DNA from: Flavobacteriaceae bacterium
GTDB taxonomy: Bacteria; Bacteroidota; Bacteroidia; Flavobacteriales; Flavobacteriaceae
Direction of reading: 5' to 3'
DNA length: 59,317 nucleotides
Assembly: GCA_947461425.1 (NCBI GenBank)
Contig: CANHKZ010000002.1
Coordinates: 1 to 59,317, forward strand
Part shown: in pieces, positions 1 through 9,928 of the stretch
How the letters are laid out: every line of letters begins with the position of its first letter
Numbering within the stretch: the first letter of the stretch is position 1
Position numbers and translations under genes: made by a program
Notes under the pieces: model-generated
Databases searched by the model: none
Seen by the model: the letters and a program-made list of their open reading frames with translations, nothing else
What the model was told of the DNA's origin: nothing

Positions 1-13
1 AAAACCATACAAC

Positions 14-99
14 GCTCGGATGGTGAAATTGGTAGACACGCTGGACTTAAAATCCAGTGAACAGCAATGTTCGTGCGGGTTCAAGTCCCGCTCTGAGTA
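14..99 (+). tRNA. tRNA-Leu (anticodon TAA)
   Basis: Cloverleaf-like sequence GCTCGGA...GACTTAAAATCC...GGTTCAAGTCCC...TCTGAGTA; acceptor arms pair, TAA anticodon, long variable arm typical of tRNA-Leu. Confidence 0.93.
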
Positions 100-101
100 C
101 T

Positions 102-130
102 AAAGCCTCTTCAATTGAAGAGGTTTTTTT
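102..130 (+). terminator. Rho-independent terminator after tRNA-Leu
   Basis: aagcctcttcaattgaagaggtttttttg hairpin followed by T-tract. Confidence 0.8.
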
Positions 131-177
131 GTTTTTACAGAAAAAAATGAGCGCTAATTTTTAGCGTGATCAAGAAT

Positions 178-525
178 ATGGGAACTTTTGTAATTACAAA
201 ACGGTTTAACGACGAATACAAATTTGTATTTGCTTCTAGAAAAGGGAAAACTATTTTCACCAGTTTGAGTTACGAACTTAAATTTGAAGGAGAACAAGCA
301 ATAGAAAAGTTTAAATCCAATACTAACCTAGCTACCTTCTTAAAGTTTAAATCAACTAAAGGAAACTATTATTTTAAGGTATTGTTAGATGGAGTTAACT
401 TTGCTACAAGTAGAAAGTACACTACAGAACTTAGACTTAACAAAGGGATTAACGAAATTGTAAAGTATGCCTCAATTTCAGAAGTATTGGACTTTTCAGC
501 TAATGATGTTATTTTTACTGATTAA
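178..525 (+). CDS. DUF1508/YegP-family protein
   Basis: ORF; two YegP-like repeats (FVITKRFNDEYKFVFASRKGKTIFTS / FLKFKSTKGNYYFKVLLDGVNFATS); ATG at 178 preferred over GTG at 166. Confidence 0.65.
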   Translation: MGTFVITKRFNDEYKFVFASRKGKTIFTSLSYELKFEGEQAIEKFKSNTNLATFLKFKSTKGNYYFKVLLDGVNFATSRKYTTELRLNKGINEIVKYASISEVLDFSANDVIFTD

Positions 526-578
526 CAATTTAGAATTAATCAATAGTTAGCATAAAGGAATTGGTTTAAGAATAAAAA

Positions 579-606
579 AAGCCGTTACACCAAGTGTACG
601 GCTTAT
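579..606. terminator. Bidirectional terminator hairpin
   Basis: aaaaaaagccgttacaccaagtgtacggcttatttttt between a plus-strand and a minus-strand gene, both 3' ends facing. Confidence 0.75.
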
Positions 607-627
607 TTTTTTCTCTGTAGTAATTGA

Positions 628-804
628 TTACTTTACAGCAGCAGTATCAACAGCAGCAGTATCAACAGCAGCAGTATCAACAGCAGTAGTGTCCATAGCA
701 GTAGTATCTACAGCAGGAGCTTCTTCAGCAGGAGCTTCAGCTTTCTTACAAGATACAACAGTTAATACAGCAACAACAGCTAAACTTAAAAATACTTTTT
801 TCAT
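628..804 (-). CDS. Small alanine/threonine-rich lipoprotein with VDTAA repeats (58 aa)
   Basis: Not in ORF track; reverse strand reads MKKVFLSLAVVAVLTVVSCKKAEAPAEEAPAVDTTAMDTTAVDTAAVDTAAVDTAAVK*, signal peptide plus lipobox-like VVSC. Confidence 0.8.
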   Translation of the reverse strand: MKKVFLSLAVVAVLTVVSCKKAEAPAEEAPAVDTTAMDTTAVDTAAVDTAAVDTAAVK

Positions 805-974
805 CTTAATTTATTATAAAAGGTTAATTATTAATTCATGGCAAAGATATAAATTTTTTAATATGTAAAATATTTTTTCATTTTTTTTTTAAATAATATT
901 TGACAATTTCTCTTCTTTTTTAAAAAAAATGGTCGAAAATCACCAAACGATTCCAATTTACACCAAAAATAGCA

Positions 975-2201
975 CTACATTTTTTTCATAATAGCGGTGA
1001 CTGCACCTGTATTGTTTTGAACAAAAATAGCGCTGATTGCTCCTTTTGATTTCCGAACCTCTTCATTGTCAATTAATTCATTAAATACTAATTCTAAACT
1101 TTCCACAGAACTAACAGAAATACATCCTCCTAGATGAACCAATTCAATAGCTTCTGCAAAATGAGAATAATTCGGCCCAATTACTATAGGAATGCCAAAA
1201 GTAGCAGGTTCTAGTATATTGTGTATACCAGACTGACCAAAACCACCTCCAACATATGCAATATCTGCATAACTATAAATCTTGGTTAAAATTCCAATAG
1301 TATCAATAATTAATACTTCGTAATCAGCTAGGTCTTTGTTTTCTTTTTCTGAATACAATAGCACTTTTTTATTACAATTGTTTTTTAATTGTTGAATTTG
1401 TTCAGATTTAATATTGTGAGGTGCAATTATATATTTACACTCTGACCACTTATAATTTATGAAATTCATAAGTAATTCCTCGTCTTTAGGCCATGAACTA
1501 CCTATTACTATAGTTGTTTTGTTGTCTTTAAATTTGTCAATACAATCCAATGTATTGTCTCTTTCTAAAATACTTGCTACCCTATCAAAACGTGTATCTC
1601 CGGAAATAAGCGCGTTTTTTTTCCCTATTTGATGTAGTAATTTTAATGATTTTTCGTTTTGAACAAAGAAATAACTAAAGCTGTCTAAGGCTTTTCTGTA
1701 GAATCCGCCATACCATTTAAAAAAAGTTTGTTTTTCTCTAAAAATCCCTGAAATTAAAAAGACTGGAATTTTATTTTCCTTTAGTTTAAACAAGTAATTA
1801 GGCCAAAATTCATATTTGATAAAGAAAACTATATCAGGATGTACTGTATCGATGAATTTTTGAGCGTTTTTTAAAGTATCTAAAGGCAAATAAACGGTTG
1901 CATCGGCTATTGTATTGTTTTTTCTCACTTCATAACCGGATGGAGAAAAAAAGCTAACTATAATTTTGTGAAAGGGGTATTTTTTTTTGATTTTTTCAAT
2001 TACGGGTAATCCCTGCTCGTATTCTCCCAATGATGCAGCATGAAACCAAATAGTTTTGTCAGTGGGCTTTATTTTTATTTTTAAGATAGGAAAGACCTCT
2101 TTTCTTCCCGCTACGAAAAGTTGTATTTTAGAATTAAATAGCGCAATAATTTGTAAAACGACTGCAGCTATCGAAATAAGTATATTGTAAATAAAATGCA
2201 T
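975..2201 (-). CDS. kdtA: 3-deoxy-D-manno-octulosonic acid (Kdo) transferase
   Basis: ORF with IWFHAASLGEYEQ, YEFWPNYLF, YVGGGFGQSGIHNILEPATFGIPIVIGPNY motifs of WaaA/KdtA. Confidence 0.92.
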   Translation of the reverse strand: MHFIYNILISIAAVVLQIIALFNSKIQLFVAGRKEVFPILKIKIKPTDKTIWFHAASLGEYEQGLPVIEKIKKKYPFHKIIVSFFSPSGYEVRKNNTIADATVYLPLDTLKNAQKFIDTVHPDIVFFIKYEFWPNYLFKLKENKIPVFLISGIFREKQTFFKWYGGFYRKALDSFSYFFVQNEKSLKLLHQIGKKNALISGDTRFDRVASILERDNTLDCIDKFKDNKTTIVIGSSWPKDEELLMNFINYKWSECKYIIAPHNIKSEQIQQLKNNCNKKVLLYSEKENKDLADYEVLIIDTIGILTKIYSYADIAYVGGGFGQSGIHNILEPATFGIPIVIGPNYSHFAEAIELVHLGGCISVSSVESLELVFNELIDNEEVRKSKGAISAIFVQNNTGAVTAIMKKM

Positions 2202-2333
2202 ACCAATTATTTTGGAGCTAAAATACAGTTTCTTTATTTTATTTTGATTGGTTAGAACTCATTAAATCCCTATTTTTGTTTTCGTTTTACAAAGTGACTC
2301 AGTTTAAATTGGATTTTTTGATAAAAAAAGCAA

Positions 2334-3467
2334 ATGAAAAAAATACAAATGGTTGACTTGAAAAGTCAATATAACGCAATAAAAGAAACAGTTGACACTT
2401 CAATTCAAGAAGTTTTAGATACCAATACTTACATAAATGGACCACAAGTTCATTTGTTCCAAAAATCTTTGGAAGAATATCTAGGTGTTAAACATGTTAT
2501 TCCATGTGCAAATGGCACAGATGCTTTGCAAGTTGCGATGATGGGGCTGGGATTACAACCTGGTGACGAGGTTATTACCGCTGACTTTACATTTGCAGCA
2601 ACTGTTGAAGTAATAGCTTTATTACAATTGACACCAGTTTTGGTAGATGTGGATATCTACAATATGAATATTGCAATCGATAAAATCAGAAAAGCAATTA
2701 CACCAAAAACAAAAGCAATTGTTCCTGTTCATTTGTTTGGACGTGCGTCAAATATGGAGGCAATTATGGCTTTAGCCAAAGAACATAATTTGTATGTAAT
2801 TGAAGATAATGCGCAAGCGATTGGAGCGAATTGTAAATTTTCGGACGGAACTAAAAAGAAAGCTGGAACAATAGGTCATGTAGGGGCAACATCTTTCTTT
2901 CCCTCTAAAAATTTAGGTTGTTATGGAGATGGAGGGGCAATTTTCACAAATGACGATGAATTAGCACATACTCTAAGAGGAATTGTAAATCACGGAATGT
3001 ATGAAAGATACCATCATGATGTGGTAGGAGTTAACTCTCGATTGGATAGTATTCAAGCTGCTGTATTGAATGCTAAATTACCATTATTAGACCAATACAA
3101 TAAAGCGAGACAAAATGCCGCCAGAAAATACTCCACAGCATTAGAAGGACATAAAAATATTATTGCGCCAAGTATTTGTGACATTTGTGATTGTCATGTT
3201 TTTCATCAATATACCCTACGAATAATTGATGCCGATAGAAATGGATTGATGCAACATTTGTTAGATAAGGGAATTCCGTGTGCTATATACTACCCAATTC
3301 CGCTACACAGCCAAAAAGCATATGCTGACGCACGTTATCAAGAAGAAGATTTTCCAGTTACGAATCAATTGGTTCAAGAAGTGATTTCATTACCAATGCA
3401 CACAGAATTGGATGATGAACAAATCCAATTTATAACAGATAGTATTTTAGAATTCTTAAATAAATAA
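2334..3467 (+). CDS. DegT/DnrJ/EryC1/StrS family aminotransferase
   Basis: ORF with ANGTDALQVAM, EDNAQAIGA, SFFPSKNLGCYGDGGAI motifs. Confidence 0.92.
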   Translation: MKKIQMVDLKSQYNAIKETVDTSIQEVLDTNTYINGPQVHLFQKSLEEYLGVKHVIPCANGTDALQVAMMGLGLQPGDEVITADFTFAATVEVIALLQLTPVLVDVDIYNMNIAIDKIRKAITPKTKAIVPVHLFGRASNMEAIMALAKEHNLYVIEDNAQAIGANCKFSDGTKKKAGTIGHVGATSFFPSKNLGCYGDGGAIFTNDDELAHTLRGIVNHGMYERYHHDVVGVNSRLDSIQAAVLNAKLPLLDQYNKARQNAARKYSTALEGHKNIIAPSICDICDCHVFHQYTLRIIDADRNGLMQHLLDKGIPCAIYYPIPLHSQKAYADARYQEEDFPVTNQLVQEVISLPMHTELDDEQIQFITDSILEFLNK

Positions 3468-3489
3468 ATGGTTACACCTTAAAATAAAA

Positions 3490-4503
3490 ATGAAAATACT
3501 TGTAACAGGAGGGTTGGGTTTTATTGGTTCGCATACTGTTGTAGAACTACAAAATGAAGGTTTTGAGGTAGTAATTATAGATAATCTATCCAATACCTCT
3601 TTGTCTGTTTTAGACGGGATAAAAAATATAACTGGGAAAATGCCTGTATTTGAAAACTTGGATTTACGCGACAAACAGAAAGTACAAGATTTTTTTAAAA
3701 GGCATATGAATATTGATGGTGTGATTCATTTTGCTGCTTCAAAAGCCGTTGGAGAAAGTGTTGAAAAGCCATTATCGTATTATGAAAATAACATCAATAC
3801 ATTGGTCTATGTTTTGCAAGAATTAGAACAAAAACCAACTGCTAATTTTATTTTTAGTTCCTCTTGTACCGTATATGGTCAAGCCGAAACCATGCCTATT
3901 ACTGAAGATTCTTCCGTTCAAGTGGCGCTGTCGCCTTATGGCAACACCAAACAAATGGGAGAAGAAATTATTACCGATACCACTAAAGTAACTAATATCA
4001 ATGCTATTTTATTGCGTTATTTTAACCCGATAGGATCGCATCCTTCAGCCGAGATAGGGGAGTTGCCATTAGGAGTACCGCAAAATTTAGTGCCTTTTAT
4101 AACACAAACCGGAATTGGGTTGCGTCAAGAATTATCGGTATATGGAGATGATTATCCAACACCTGACGGAACGGCAATTCGCGATTATATTCACGTAGTT
4201 GATTTGGCCAAAGCCCATGTTATTGCAATGCAACGCTTGCTAGAAAAGAGAAACCTTTCTAAAGTTGAAACTTTTAATCTAGGAACGGGAACAGGCAGCT
4301 CTGTTTTAGAAGTAATTCATGCTTTTGAAAAAGTAAGCGGACAAAAGTTACCTTATAAAATTGTTGCAAAAAGAGAAGGAGATATTACTGTGGCGTACGC
4401 CAATACTCATAAAGCGAATACTGTTTTAGGATGGAAAGCCCAATCAACACTTGAAGAAGCAATGGCTAGCGCCTGGAAATGGGAACAGAAAATTAGAAGT
4501 TAA
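3490..4503 (+). CDS. galE: UDP-glucose 4-epimerase
   Basis: MKILVTGGLGFIGSHTVVEL, SSSCTVYG, SPYGNTKQMGE, RDYIHVVDLAKAH. Confidence 0.93.
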   Translation: MKILVTGGLGFIGSHTVVELQNEGFEVVIIDNLSNTSLSVLDGIKNITGKMPVFENLDLRDKQKVQDFFKRHMNIDGVIHFAASKAVGESVEKPLSYYENNINTLVYVLQELEQKPTANFIFSSSCTVYGQAETMPITEDSSVQVALSPYGNTKQMGEEIITDTTKVTNINAILLRYFNPIGSHPSAEIGELPLGVPQNLVPFITQTGIGLRQELSVYGDDYPTPDGTAIRDYIHVVDLAKAHVIAMQRLLEKRNLSKVETFNLGTGTGSSVLEVIHAFEKVSGQKLPYKIVAKREGDITVAYANTHKANTVLGWKAQSTLEEAMASAWKWEQKIRS

Positions 4504-5177
4504 TTTATTTTTAATAAAACATCCGGGTCTGGACAATTAGCACTGTAAAAATCCAACATCTTTGAGCTGCAAACACCAGGGTAATCTCCAAACTTATTTT
4601 CCATATCAATAATTATCTGAAAATGTAAATGGGGAGCATAATCTCCGTTGATTGGTGGTAAACCCAAATTTCCAATTTGCTCACCTTTACATACAGTATT
4701 TCCAATTTGTTTGTCTATTAAACTTTCTTCGCTTAAATGGCCATAAAGCGTGTGAAAAATAAAATCTTTTATTTGGTGTTGAATAATAATCGTTGGACCA
4801 TAATCACCCAAAGCAGTATTGTTTTGCAAACTGTGAATAGTGCCATTTAACGCTGCATGAACGCTAGCCGAATTATTGATCCAGAGATCCAAACCAATGT
4901 GAATATTGCGTTCGTCTGAATTTTCAGCATTAAATACACTACTTCTTTTGTATAAGTTTCTTTTTTCAATATACCCACCAAAAGCAATTTTTCCTTTATT
5001 AAAATCCAAATGATTTTGGATAAAAACGCTATAATCTTCAGCTGAATCTAATTTTGAAATATTAATATTTTGGTTTGAAACGGACAAATCAAGTGGGACA
5101 TATTCAGAATATGGAATGTTGGGTGCAATCACTTTTGAAGATTCAATTTGGTTCAATAATTCTAAAAGATTAGCCAT
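4500..5177 (-). CDS. M23-family peptidoglycan DD-metallopeptidase-like protein (no obvious signal peptide)
   Basis: HIGLDLW and HLHFQ motifs, LytM-like. Confidence 0.8.
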   Translation of the reverse strand: MANLLELLNQIESSKVIAPNIPYSEYVPLDLSVSNQNINISKLDSAEDYSVFIQNHLDFNKGKIAFGGYIEKRNLYKRSSVFNAENSDERNIHIGLDLWINNSASVHAALNGTIHSLQNNTALGDYGPTIIIQHQIKDFIFHTLYGHLSEESLIDKQIGNTVCKGEQIGNLGLPPINGDYAPHLHFQIIIDMENKFGDYPGVCSSKMLDFYSANCPDPDVLLKIN

Positions 5178-5205
5178 ATTTTTCGGTTTGATTTCAAATA
5201 TAAAA

Positions 5206-5236
5206 AATCCTCATAAACAAATTGTCAATGAGGATT
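5206..5236 (-). terminator. Terminator downstream of fabD
   Basis: aatcctcat...atgaggatt hairpin; minus strand runs into a U-tract. Confidence 0.65.
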
Positions 5237-5257
5237 GAATATATTATAATGAATGTA

Positions 5258-6130
5258 TTATGCAGAAATTGTAACCGCTTCTTTATTAATTTTGTTTACC
5301 AATCCAACCAATACTTTTCCTGGCCCAACTTCCGTAAAACTAGTAGCGCCATCCTGAATCATTTGATTTACAGATTGTGTCCATTTTACTGGGGCTGTTA
5401 ATTGAATAATCAGATTTTTCTTGATCTCATCTGGGTCGGAAACAGCAGTCGCCGTTACATTTTGATATACTGGACAAATTGGTGTTGAAAAAGTAGTTGC
5501 TTCAATAGCTGCAGCTAATTCTTCTCTTGCGGGTTCCATCATTGGCGAGTGAAAAGCACCTCCAACAGGCAAAATTAAAGCGCGTTTGGCTCCAGCCTCT
5601 TTCATTTTTTCACAAGCCAATTCTACGGCTTTGTATTCGCCAGAGATTACTAACTGACCCGGACAATTATAATTTGCTGCCACAACAACACCGTCAATAG
5701 AAGCGCAAATGTCTTCTACTATTGTATCTTCTAAATTTAAAACTGCCGCCATAGTTGAAGCAGTAATTTCGCAGGCTTTTTGCATAGCTAAAGCGCGCTT
5801 CGATACTAATTGTAATCCGTCTTCGAAAGACAGCGTTCCGTTGGCAACTAAAGCAGAAAATTCTCCTAAAGAGTGACCAGCCACCATTTCTGGTTGAAAG
5901 TAAGCTAAAGTTTTAGCTAAAATAACCGAATGTAAAAAAACGGCAGGTTGCGTTACTTTTGTTTCTTTTAATTCTTCGGCAGTTCCTTCAAACATAATAT
6001 CAGTAATTCGAAATCCTAAAATGACATTGGCTTTTTCGAAAAGTTCTTTTGCCAAAGGGGAATTCTCGTATAATTCTTTACCCATTCCGGTAAATTGTGC
6101 TCCTTGTCCAGGAAATACATATGCTTTCAT
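5258..6130 (-). CDS. fabD: Malonyl-CoA:ACP transacylase
   Basis: YVFPGQGAQFTGMGKELY, AGHSLGEFSAL, GAFHSPMM. Confidence 0.95.
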   Translation of the reverse strand: MKAYVFPGQGAQFTGMGKELYENSPLAKELFEKANVILGFRITDIMFEGTAEELKETKVTQPAVFLHSVILAKTLAYFQPEMVAGHSLGEFSALVANGTLSFEDGLQLVSKRALAMQKACEITASTMAAVLNLEDTIVEDICASIDGVVVAANYNCPGQLVISGEYKAVELACEKMKEAGAKRALILPVGGAFHSPMMEPAREELAAAIEATTFSTPICPVYQNVTATAVSDPDEIKKNLIIQLTAPVKWTQSVNQMIQDGATSFTEVGPGKVLVGLVNKINKEAVTISA

Positions 6131-6193
6131 AACGTTTATTTCAAGTTTAGTGTTGTGTACTTTAGTTGAATCACAAAAGTACTATTTTTGATT

Positions 6194-6910
6194 TTATTGC
6201 TCCATCGGAATTTCCATCACTAAAAATCGAGAATCTAAATTGGCTTTGATTTCGACTTCATTGGTTTCCCAAATTCCTATGGCATCTCTTTTTTCTAGTT
6301 TTTCTCCGTTTACTTCAATTTCACCTTCGATATTCATGATATAGAATCCATTACCTTCTTTTTTTTGAGCTAATTTTTTAGAAAAATCTGCATCAAAATC
6401 ACTCAAATAAAACCAAGCGTCTTGATGAATCCAAACTCCTTCGTCAGCTGAATTTGGGGATAGAATTTGAGCAAAATTATTTTTTTGCTTTGTAATATCT
6501 AAAGTAATTTGTTGGTATCTCGGTTCCACATTTCTCTGTTTTGGAAATAACCAAATCTGAAATAATTTTGTCCGTAAGTCTGCATTTGGATTGAATTCAC
6601 TATGCTGAATTCCAGTACCGGCACTCATTACTTGAACCTCTCCCGTTTTGATAATAGATTCATTTCCCATACTGTCTTTATGAGCCAAATCGCCTTCTAG
6701 TGGAATCGTAATAATTTCCATATTGTCATGTGGATGTGTTCCAAAGCCCATTCCAGCAGCAACTGTATCGTCATTAAAAACGCGAAGCGTTCCAAATTGA
6801 ATTCGTTCTGGATTGTACCAACTTGCAAAACTAAAACTGTGGTAAGCATTTAACCAGCCATGATCAGCGTGTCCTCTTGAATTTGCTTTGTGAAAAACTG
6901 TAGTTGCCAT
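6194..6910 (-). CDS. Pirin family protein
   Basis: SRGHADHGWLNAYHSFSFASWYNPER, HPHDNMEIITIPLEG, QHSEFNP. Confidence 0.93.
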   Translation of the reverse strand: MATTVFHKANSRGHADHGWLNAYHSFSFASWYNPERIQFGTLRVFNDDTVAAGMGFGTHPHDNMEIITIPLEGDLAHKDSMGNESIIKTGEVQVMSAGTGIQHSEFNPNADLRTKLFQIWLFPKQRNVEPRYQQITLDITKQKNNFAQILSPNSADEGVWIHQDAWFYLSDFDADFSKKLAQKKEGNGFYIMNIEGEIEVNGEKLEKRDAIGIWETNEVEIKANLDSRFLVMEIPMEQ

Positions 6911-7132
6911 TGGTATAGATGAATTTGTGATTAGAGTACAAATTTAAGTTGAATTAACAGATTAGTACTTTAAGGTAAAGTAAGAATTTATCGTTCGGTG
7001 ATTAATACTTTAGTGTTTATAAAATAATACTAAAAAAAACAATTATTATTTTTTCGGCTTTATACAAAAAGTCCTTGTCTTTATGCAGAAATAGTTAGGT
7101 GTTTTAGTATTTTTTTTATATTAAAATACAAA

Positions 7133-7453
7133 TTATTTTTTTTCTGGTAATAATTTAAAAGAAGTGGCTTTGAAACGATTGTCCACGATTGTACCAACCA
7201 CTTCGGCTTTTCTAACGGTGGCACAAAAACCATCGCCAGCGTGTGCGTCGCCATGTGAATCAATTGAAGTTCCATCTACAAAATAAGTTTTTCCGTCAAT
7301 GCGAACGGCTAAATCGCAGTCGTGTCCTTTCATTTTGAATTGGCACTGACCGCAAGCTGCTTCAACGATTTGAGATTTAGATTGTTCTTTTTTGTCTTGC
7401 GCATTTATTAATGCTACAGAAAACAGAAATAATAACGAAGCTATTTTTTTCAT
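7133..7453 (-). CDS. DUF6370-like secreted/periplasmic protein
   Basis: Signal peptide plus EAACGQCQFKMKGHDCDLAVRIDGKTYFVDG. Confidence 0.7.
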   Translation of the reverse strand: MKKIASLLFLFSVALINAQDKKEQSKSQIVEAACGQCQFKMKGHDCDLAVRIDGKTYFVDGTSIDSHGDAHAGDGFCATVRKAEVVGTIVDNRFKATSFKLLPEKK

Positions 7454-7469
7454 CTTTTAATAATTATTT

Positions 7470-8660
7470 TTATTCAGATACTGCTAATTTTATTCTTCTT
7501 AATGCTTCCGTTAATAACTCTTCGCTGGTTGCATAAGAAAAACGGATACAATTTGGATTTCCAAAAGCATCACCAGTAACGGTTGCTACATTGGCTTCGC
7601 CTAATAGGTACATTGAAAAATCATTGGCATCCTTAATAAATGTTCCTTTTAATGTTTTTCCGAAGAAAGAAGATACGTCTGGGAACACATAAAAAGCGCC
7701 TTCCGGAACGTTAATTTTGATTCCAGGAATATCTTGAAGCAATCCTACTACTAAATCTCTGCGGCTTTTGAAAGCGGCAACCATTTCGTTAAGGACGCTT
7801 GGATCAGCATCGACAGCAGTAATTGCAGCGCGTTGTGCAATTGAATTGGCTCCTGAAGTTACTTGGCCTTGTATTTTTGTACAAGCTTTTGCAATAAATT
7901 CTGGTCCACCAATGTAACCAATTCTCCATCCGGTCATTGCGAAAGCTTTTGCTAATCCATTTACTGTAATGGTTTTTTCTAACATTCCAGGGATTGAACC
8001 TATACTGCAGAAAGTGCCAGAGAAATTGATGTGCTCATAGATTTCGTCGGCAACAACATAAACGTGAGGATGTTTTTCTAAAACTTTGGCCAAAGCAGTT
8101 AATTCTTCTCTATTATAAACAGAGCCACTTGGATTGCAAGGGGAACTGAACCACATCATTTTTGTTTTTGGTGTGATGGCTGCTTCTAATTGTTCTGGTG
8201 TGATTTTGAAATCACTATCTATAGTTGTTGGAACTTCAACAGGAATTCCACCTGATAATTTTACTATTTCGAAATAAGAAACCCAATACGGAGCAGGTAA
8301 AATCACTTCGTCTCCATCGTTTAGCATTACTTGAGCAATATTGTATAAGGATTGTTTTGCGCCTGTTGAAACGACGATTTGTGACGGTTTGTAATCTAAT
8401 CCGTTGTCTCTTTTGAATTTTCTGCAAATGGCTTCTTTCAGTTCTCCATAACCTTCGACTGGAGAATAAGTGCTGTAGTTTTCGTCAATAGCTCGTTTTG
8501 CTGCATCTTTAACGAAATCTGGGGTATTGAAATCGGGTTCACCTAAACTTAAACTGATGATATCTTTTCCTTGTGCTTTTAATTCTCTGGCTAAAGCAGC
8601 CATGGCTAAGGTTTGTGAAGTTGCTAAGTTGTTAATTCTGTCTGAAAGTACGTTGCTCAT
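7470..8660 (-). CDS. Pyridoxal phosphate-dependent aminotransferase (aspartate aminotransferase-like)
   Basis: LSLGEPDFNTPDFVKDAA, GAKQSLYNIAQVMLNDGDEVI, SSPCNPSGSVY, NGLAKAFAMTGWRIGY. Confidence 0.92.
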   Translation of the reverse strand: MSNVLSDRINNLATSQTLAMAALARELKAQGKDIISLSLGEPDFNTPDFVKDAAKRAIDENYSTYSPVEGYGELKEAICRKFKRDNGLDYKPSQIVVSTGAKQSLYNIAQVMLNDGDEVILPAPYWVSYFEIVKLSGGIPVEVPTTIDSDFKITPEQLEAAITPKTKMMWFSSPCNPSGSVYNREELTALAKVLEKHPHVYVVADEIYEHINFSGTFCSIGSIPGMLEKTITVNGLAKAFAMTGWRIGYIGGPEFIAKACTKIQGQVTSGANSIAQRAAITAVDADPSVLNEMVAAFKSRRDLVVGLLQDIPGIKINVPEGAFYVFPDVSSFFGKTLKGTFIKDANDFSMYLLGEANVATVTGDAFGNPNCIRFSYATSEELLTEALRRIKLAVSE

Positions 8661-8723
8661 TTTAAATCGTGTTGAATTGTCTAATCCGTAGTTGTCGAAT
8701 TGGGTATAGTTAGTTTTTGTGTT

Positions 8724-9821
8724 TTATGCGCTTAATTCAGGGTTCATTCCTAAATTTTTTAAATGCGTAAAATGCGAATAAATAGCTGCTCTTGTAGTTT
8801 TAAACTCATGATACGGTAGGTTGCATTCTTTAGCAGTTTGTTTTACAAACTCAGCAATTTTATTATAGTGAATATGAGAAATATTAGGAAAAATATGATG
8901 TTCAATTTGGTGATTTAAACCACCTGTATAGTAATTAATTAGCCAGTTTTTTGGAGCAAAATTAGCCGTTGTATATAATTGATGGATTGCCCAAGTATTT
9001 TCAATTTCTCCTTCGTCATTTGGGATTGGATTTGCAGTTTCGTCAACTACATGTGCCAATTGGAATACAACGCTTAAAATCAATCCTGCGGTGTAGTGCA
9101 TTACCAAAAAACCGAGTATAACTTTCCACCAAGTGATTCCTAAAACCATAGGAATTACCAACCAAATAGAAAAATAAATAACTTTAGTAACGATTAAGGT
9201 TGTCCAACGGATGACTGGTTTTTTGAATTCGCCATACGATAAATTGCGTTTCAAATAGCGTTTCATTTGAAGAAAATCGGTTGTGATAGACCAATTGAAA
9301 GTCAATAAACCGTAAAGAAAAACAGAGTAATAATGTTGAAATTTGTGATAACTATACCATTTTGCAGTTTTTGAGAAACGCAAGATTCGACCTGCTTCAA
9401 GGTCTTCGTCATGTCCTAAAATATTGGTATACGTATGATGCAACACATTATGTTGCACTTGCCAGTTATACACATTTCCAGCTAAGATATAAATACTACC
9501 TCCCATAAATTTGTTTACCCAAGATTTATTTGAGTATGCACCATGATTGCCATCGTGCATTACATTCATTCCAACGCCTGCCATTCCAACGCCTATAATT
9601 AGATTCAATAACAAATACGTCCAAAAAGGCATTTCAAGTGCTAATAAAAAAAAGTAAGGCGTTAAGAAAATAGAAAACATTACGATTGTTTTCAAATGCA
9701 ATTTCCAATTTCCTGTTTTATTAAGGTTGTTTTCTTTGAAATAATTATTGACACGAGAATTTAAAATTCTAAAAAATTTTAAATCGTCTTGTTTAGCAAA
9801 AGTGGGTGCGTTTGAATCCAT
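8724..9821 (-). CDS. Fatty acid desaturase (acyl-CoA desaturase type)
   Basis: Three histidine boxes HDGNHG, HNVLHH, HQIEHH with multiple TM segments. Confidence 0.92.
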   Translation of the reverse strand: MDSNAPTFAKQDDLKFFRILNSRVNNYFKENNLNKTGNWKLHLKTIVMFSIFLTPYFFLLALEMPFWTYLLLNLIIGVGMAGVGMNVMHDGNHGAYSNKSWVNKFMGGSIYILAGNVYNWQVQHNVLHHTYTNILGHDEDLEAGRILRFSKTAKWYSYHKFQHYYSVFLYGLLTFNWSITTDFLQMKRYLKRNLSYGEFKKPVIRWTTLIVTKVIYFSIWLVIPMVLGITWWKVILGFLVMHYTAGLILSVVFQLAHVVDETANPIPNDEGEIENTWAIHQLYTTANFAPKNWLINYYTGGLNHQIEHHIFPNISHIHYNKIAEFVKQTAKECNLPYHEFKTTRAAIYSHFTHLKNLGMNPELSA

Positions 9822-9904
9822 ACATTACATAATTAAGTAACAAAGATAATTATTATAAATTTTCAATCTGCACATTTGCGCTACAATTTCCAATCTAAAA
9901 ATAT

Positions 9905-9912
9905 TACTTTTG
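9905..9912 (+). promoter_or_regulatory. Bacteroidota -7 element (TACTTTTG) upstream of rsmG
   Basis: Matches TAnnTTTG 17 nt before the ATG. Confidence 0.5.
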
Positions 9913-9928
9913 TTAAAAATTTTTAAAA

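Noticed and set aside
635-715. CRISPR-like array suggested by repeated cagcagtatcaaca units
   Set aside because: Repeats are contiguous 15-bp coding repeats without spacers; explained by the VDTAA repeat lipoprotein.
3456-3674. 72-aa minus ORF antisense to galE
   Set aside because: Antisense to a strongly supported CDS; no homology features.
7081-7275. 64-aa minus ORF in track
   Set aside because: Out-of-frame overlap with the signal-peptide-bearing DUF6370-like CDS (7133-7453); no family features.
8225-8427. Plus and minus ORFs inside the aminotransferase gene
   Set aside because: Both lie in alternative frames of a well-supported conserved CDS and lack recognisable features.
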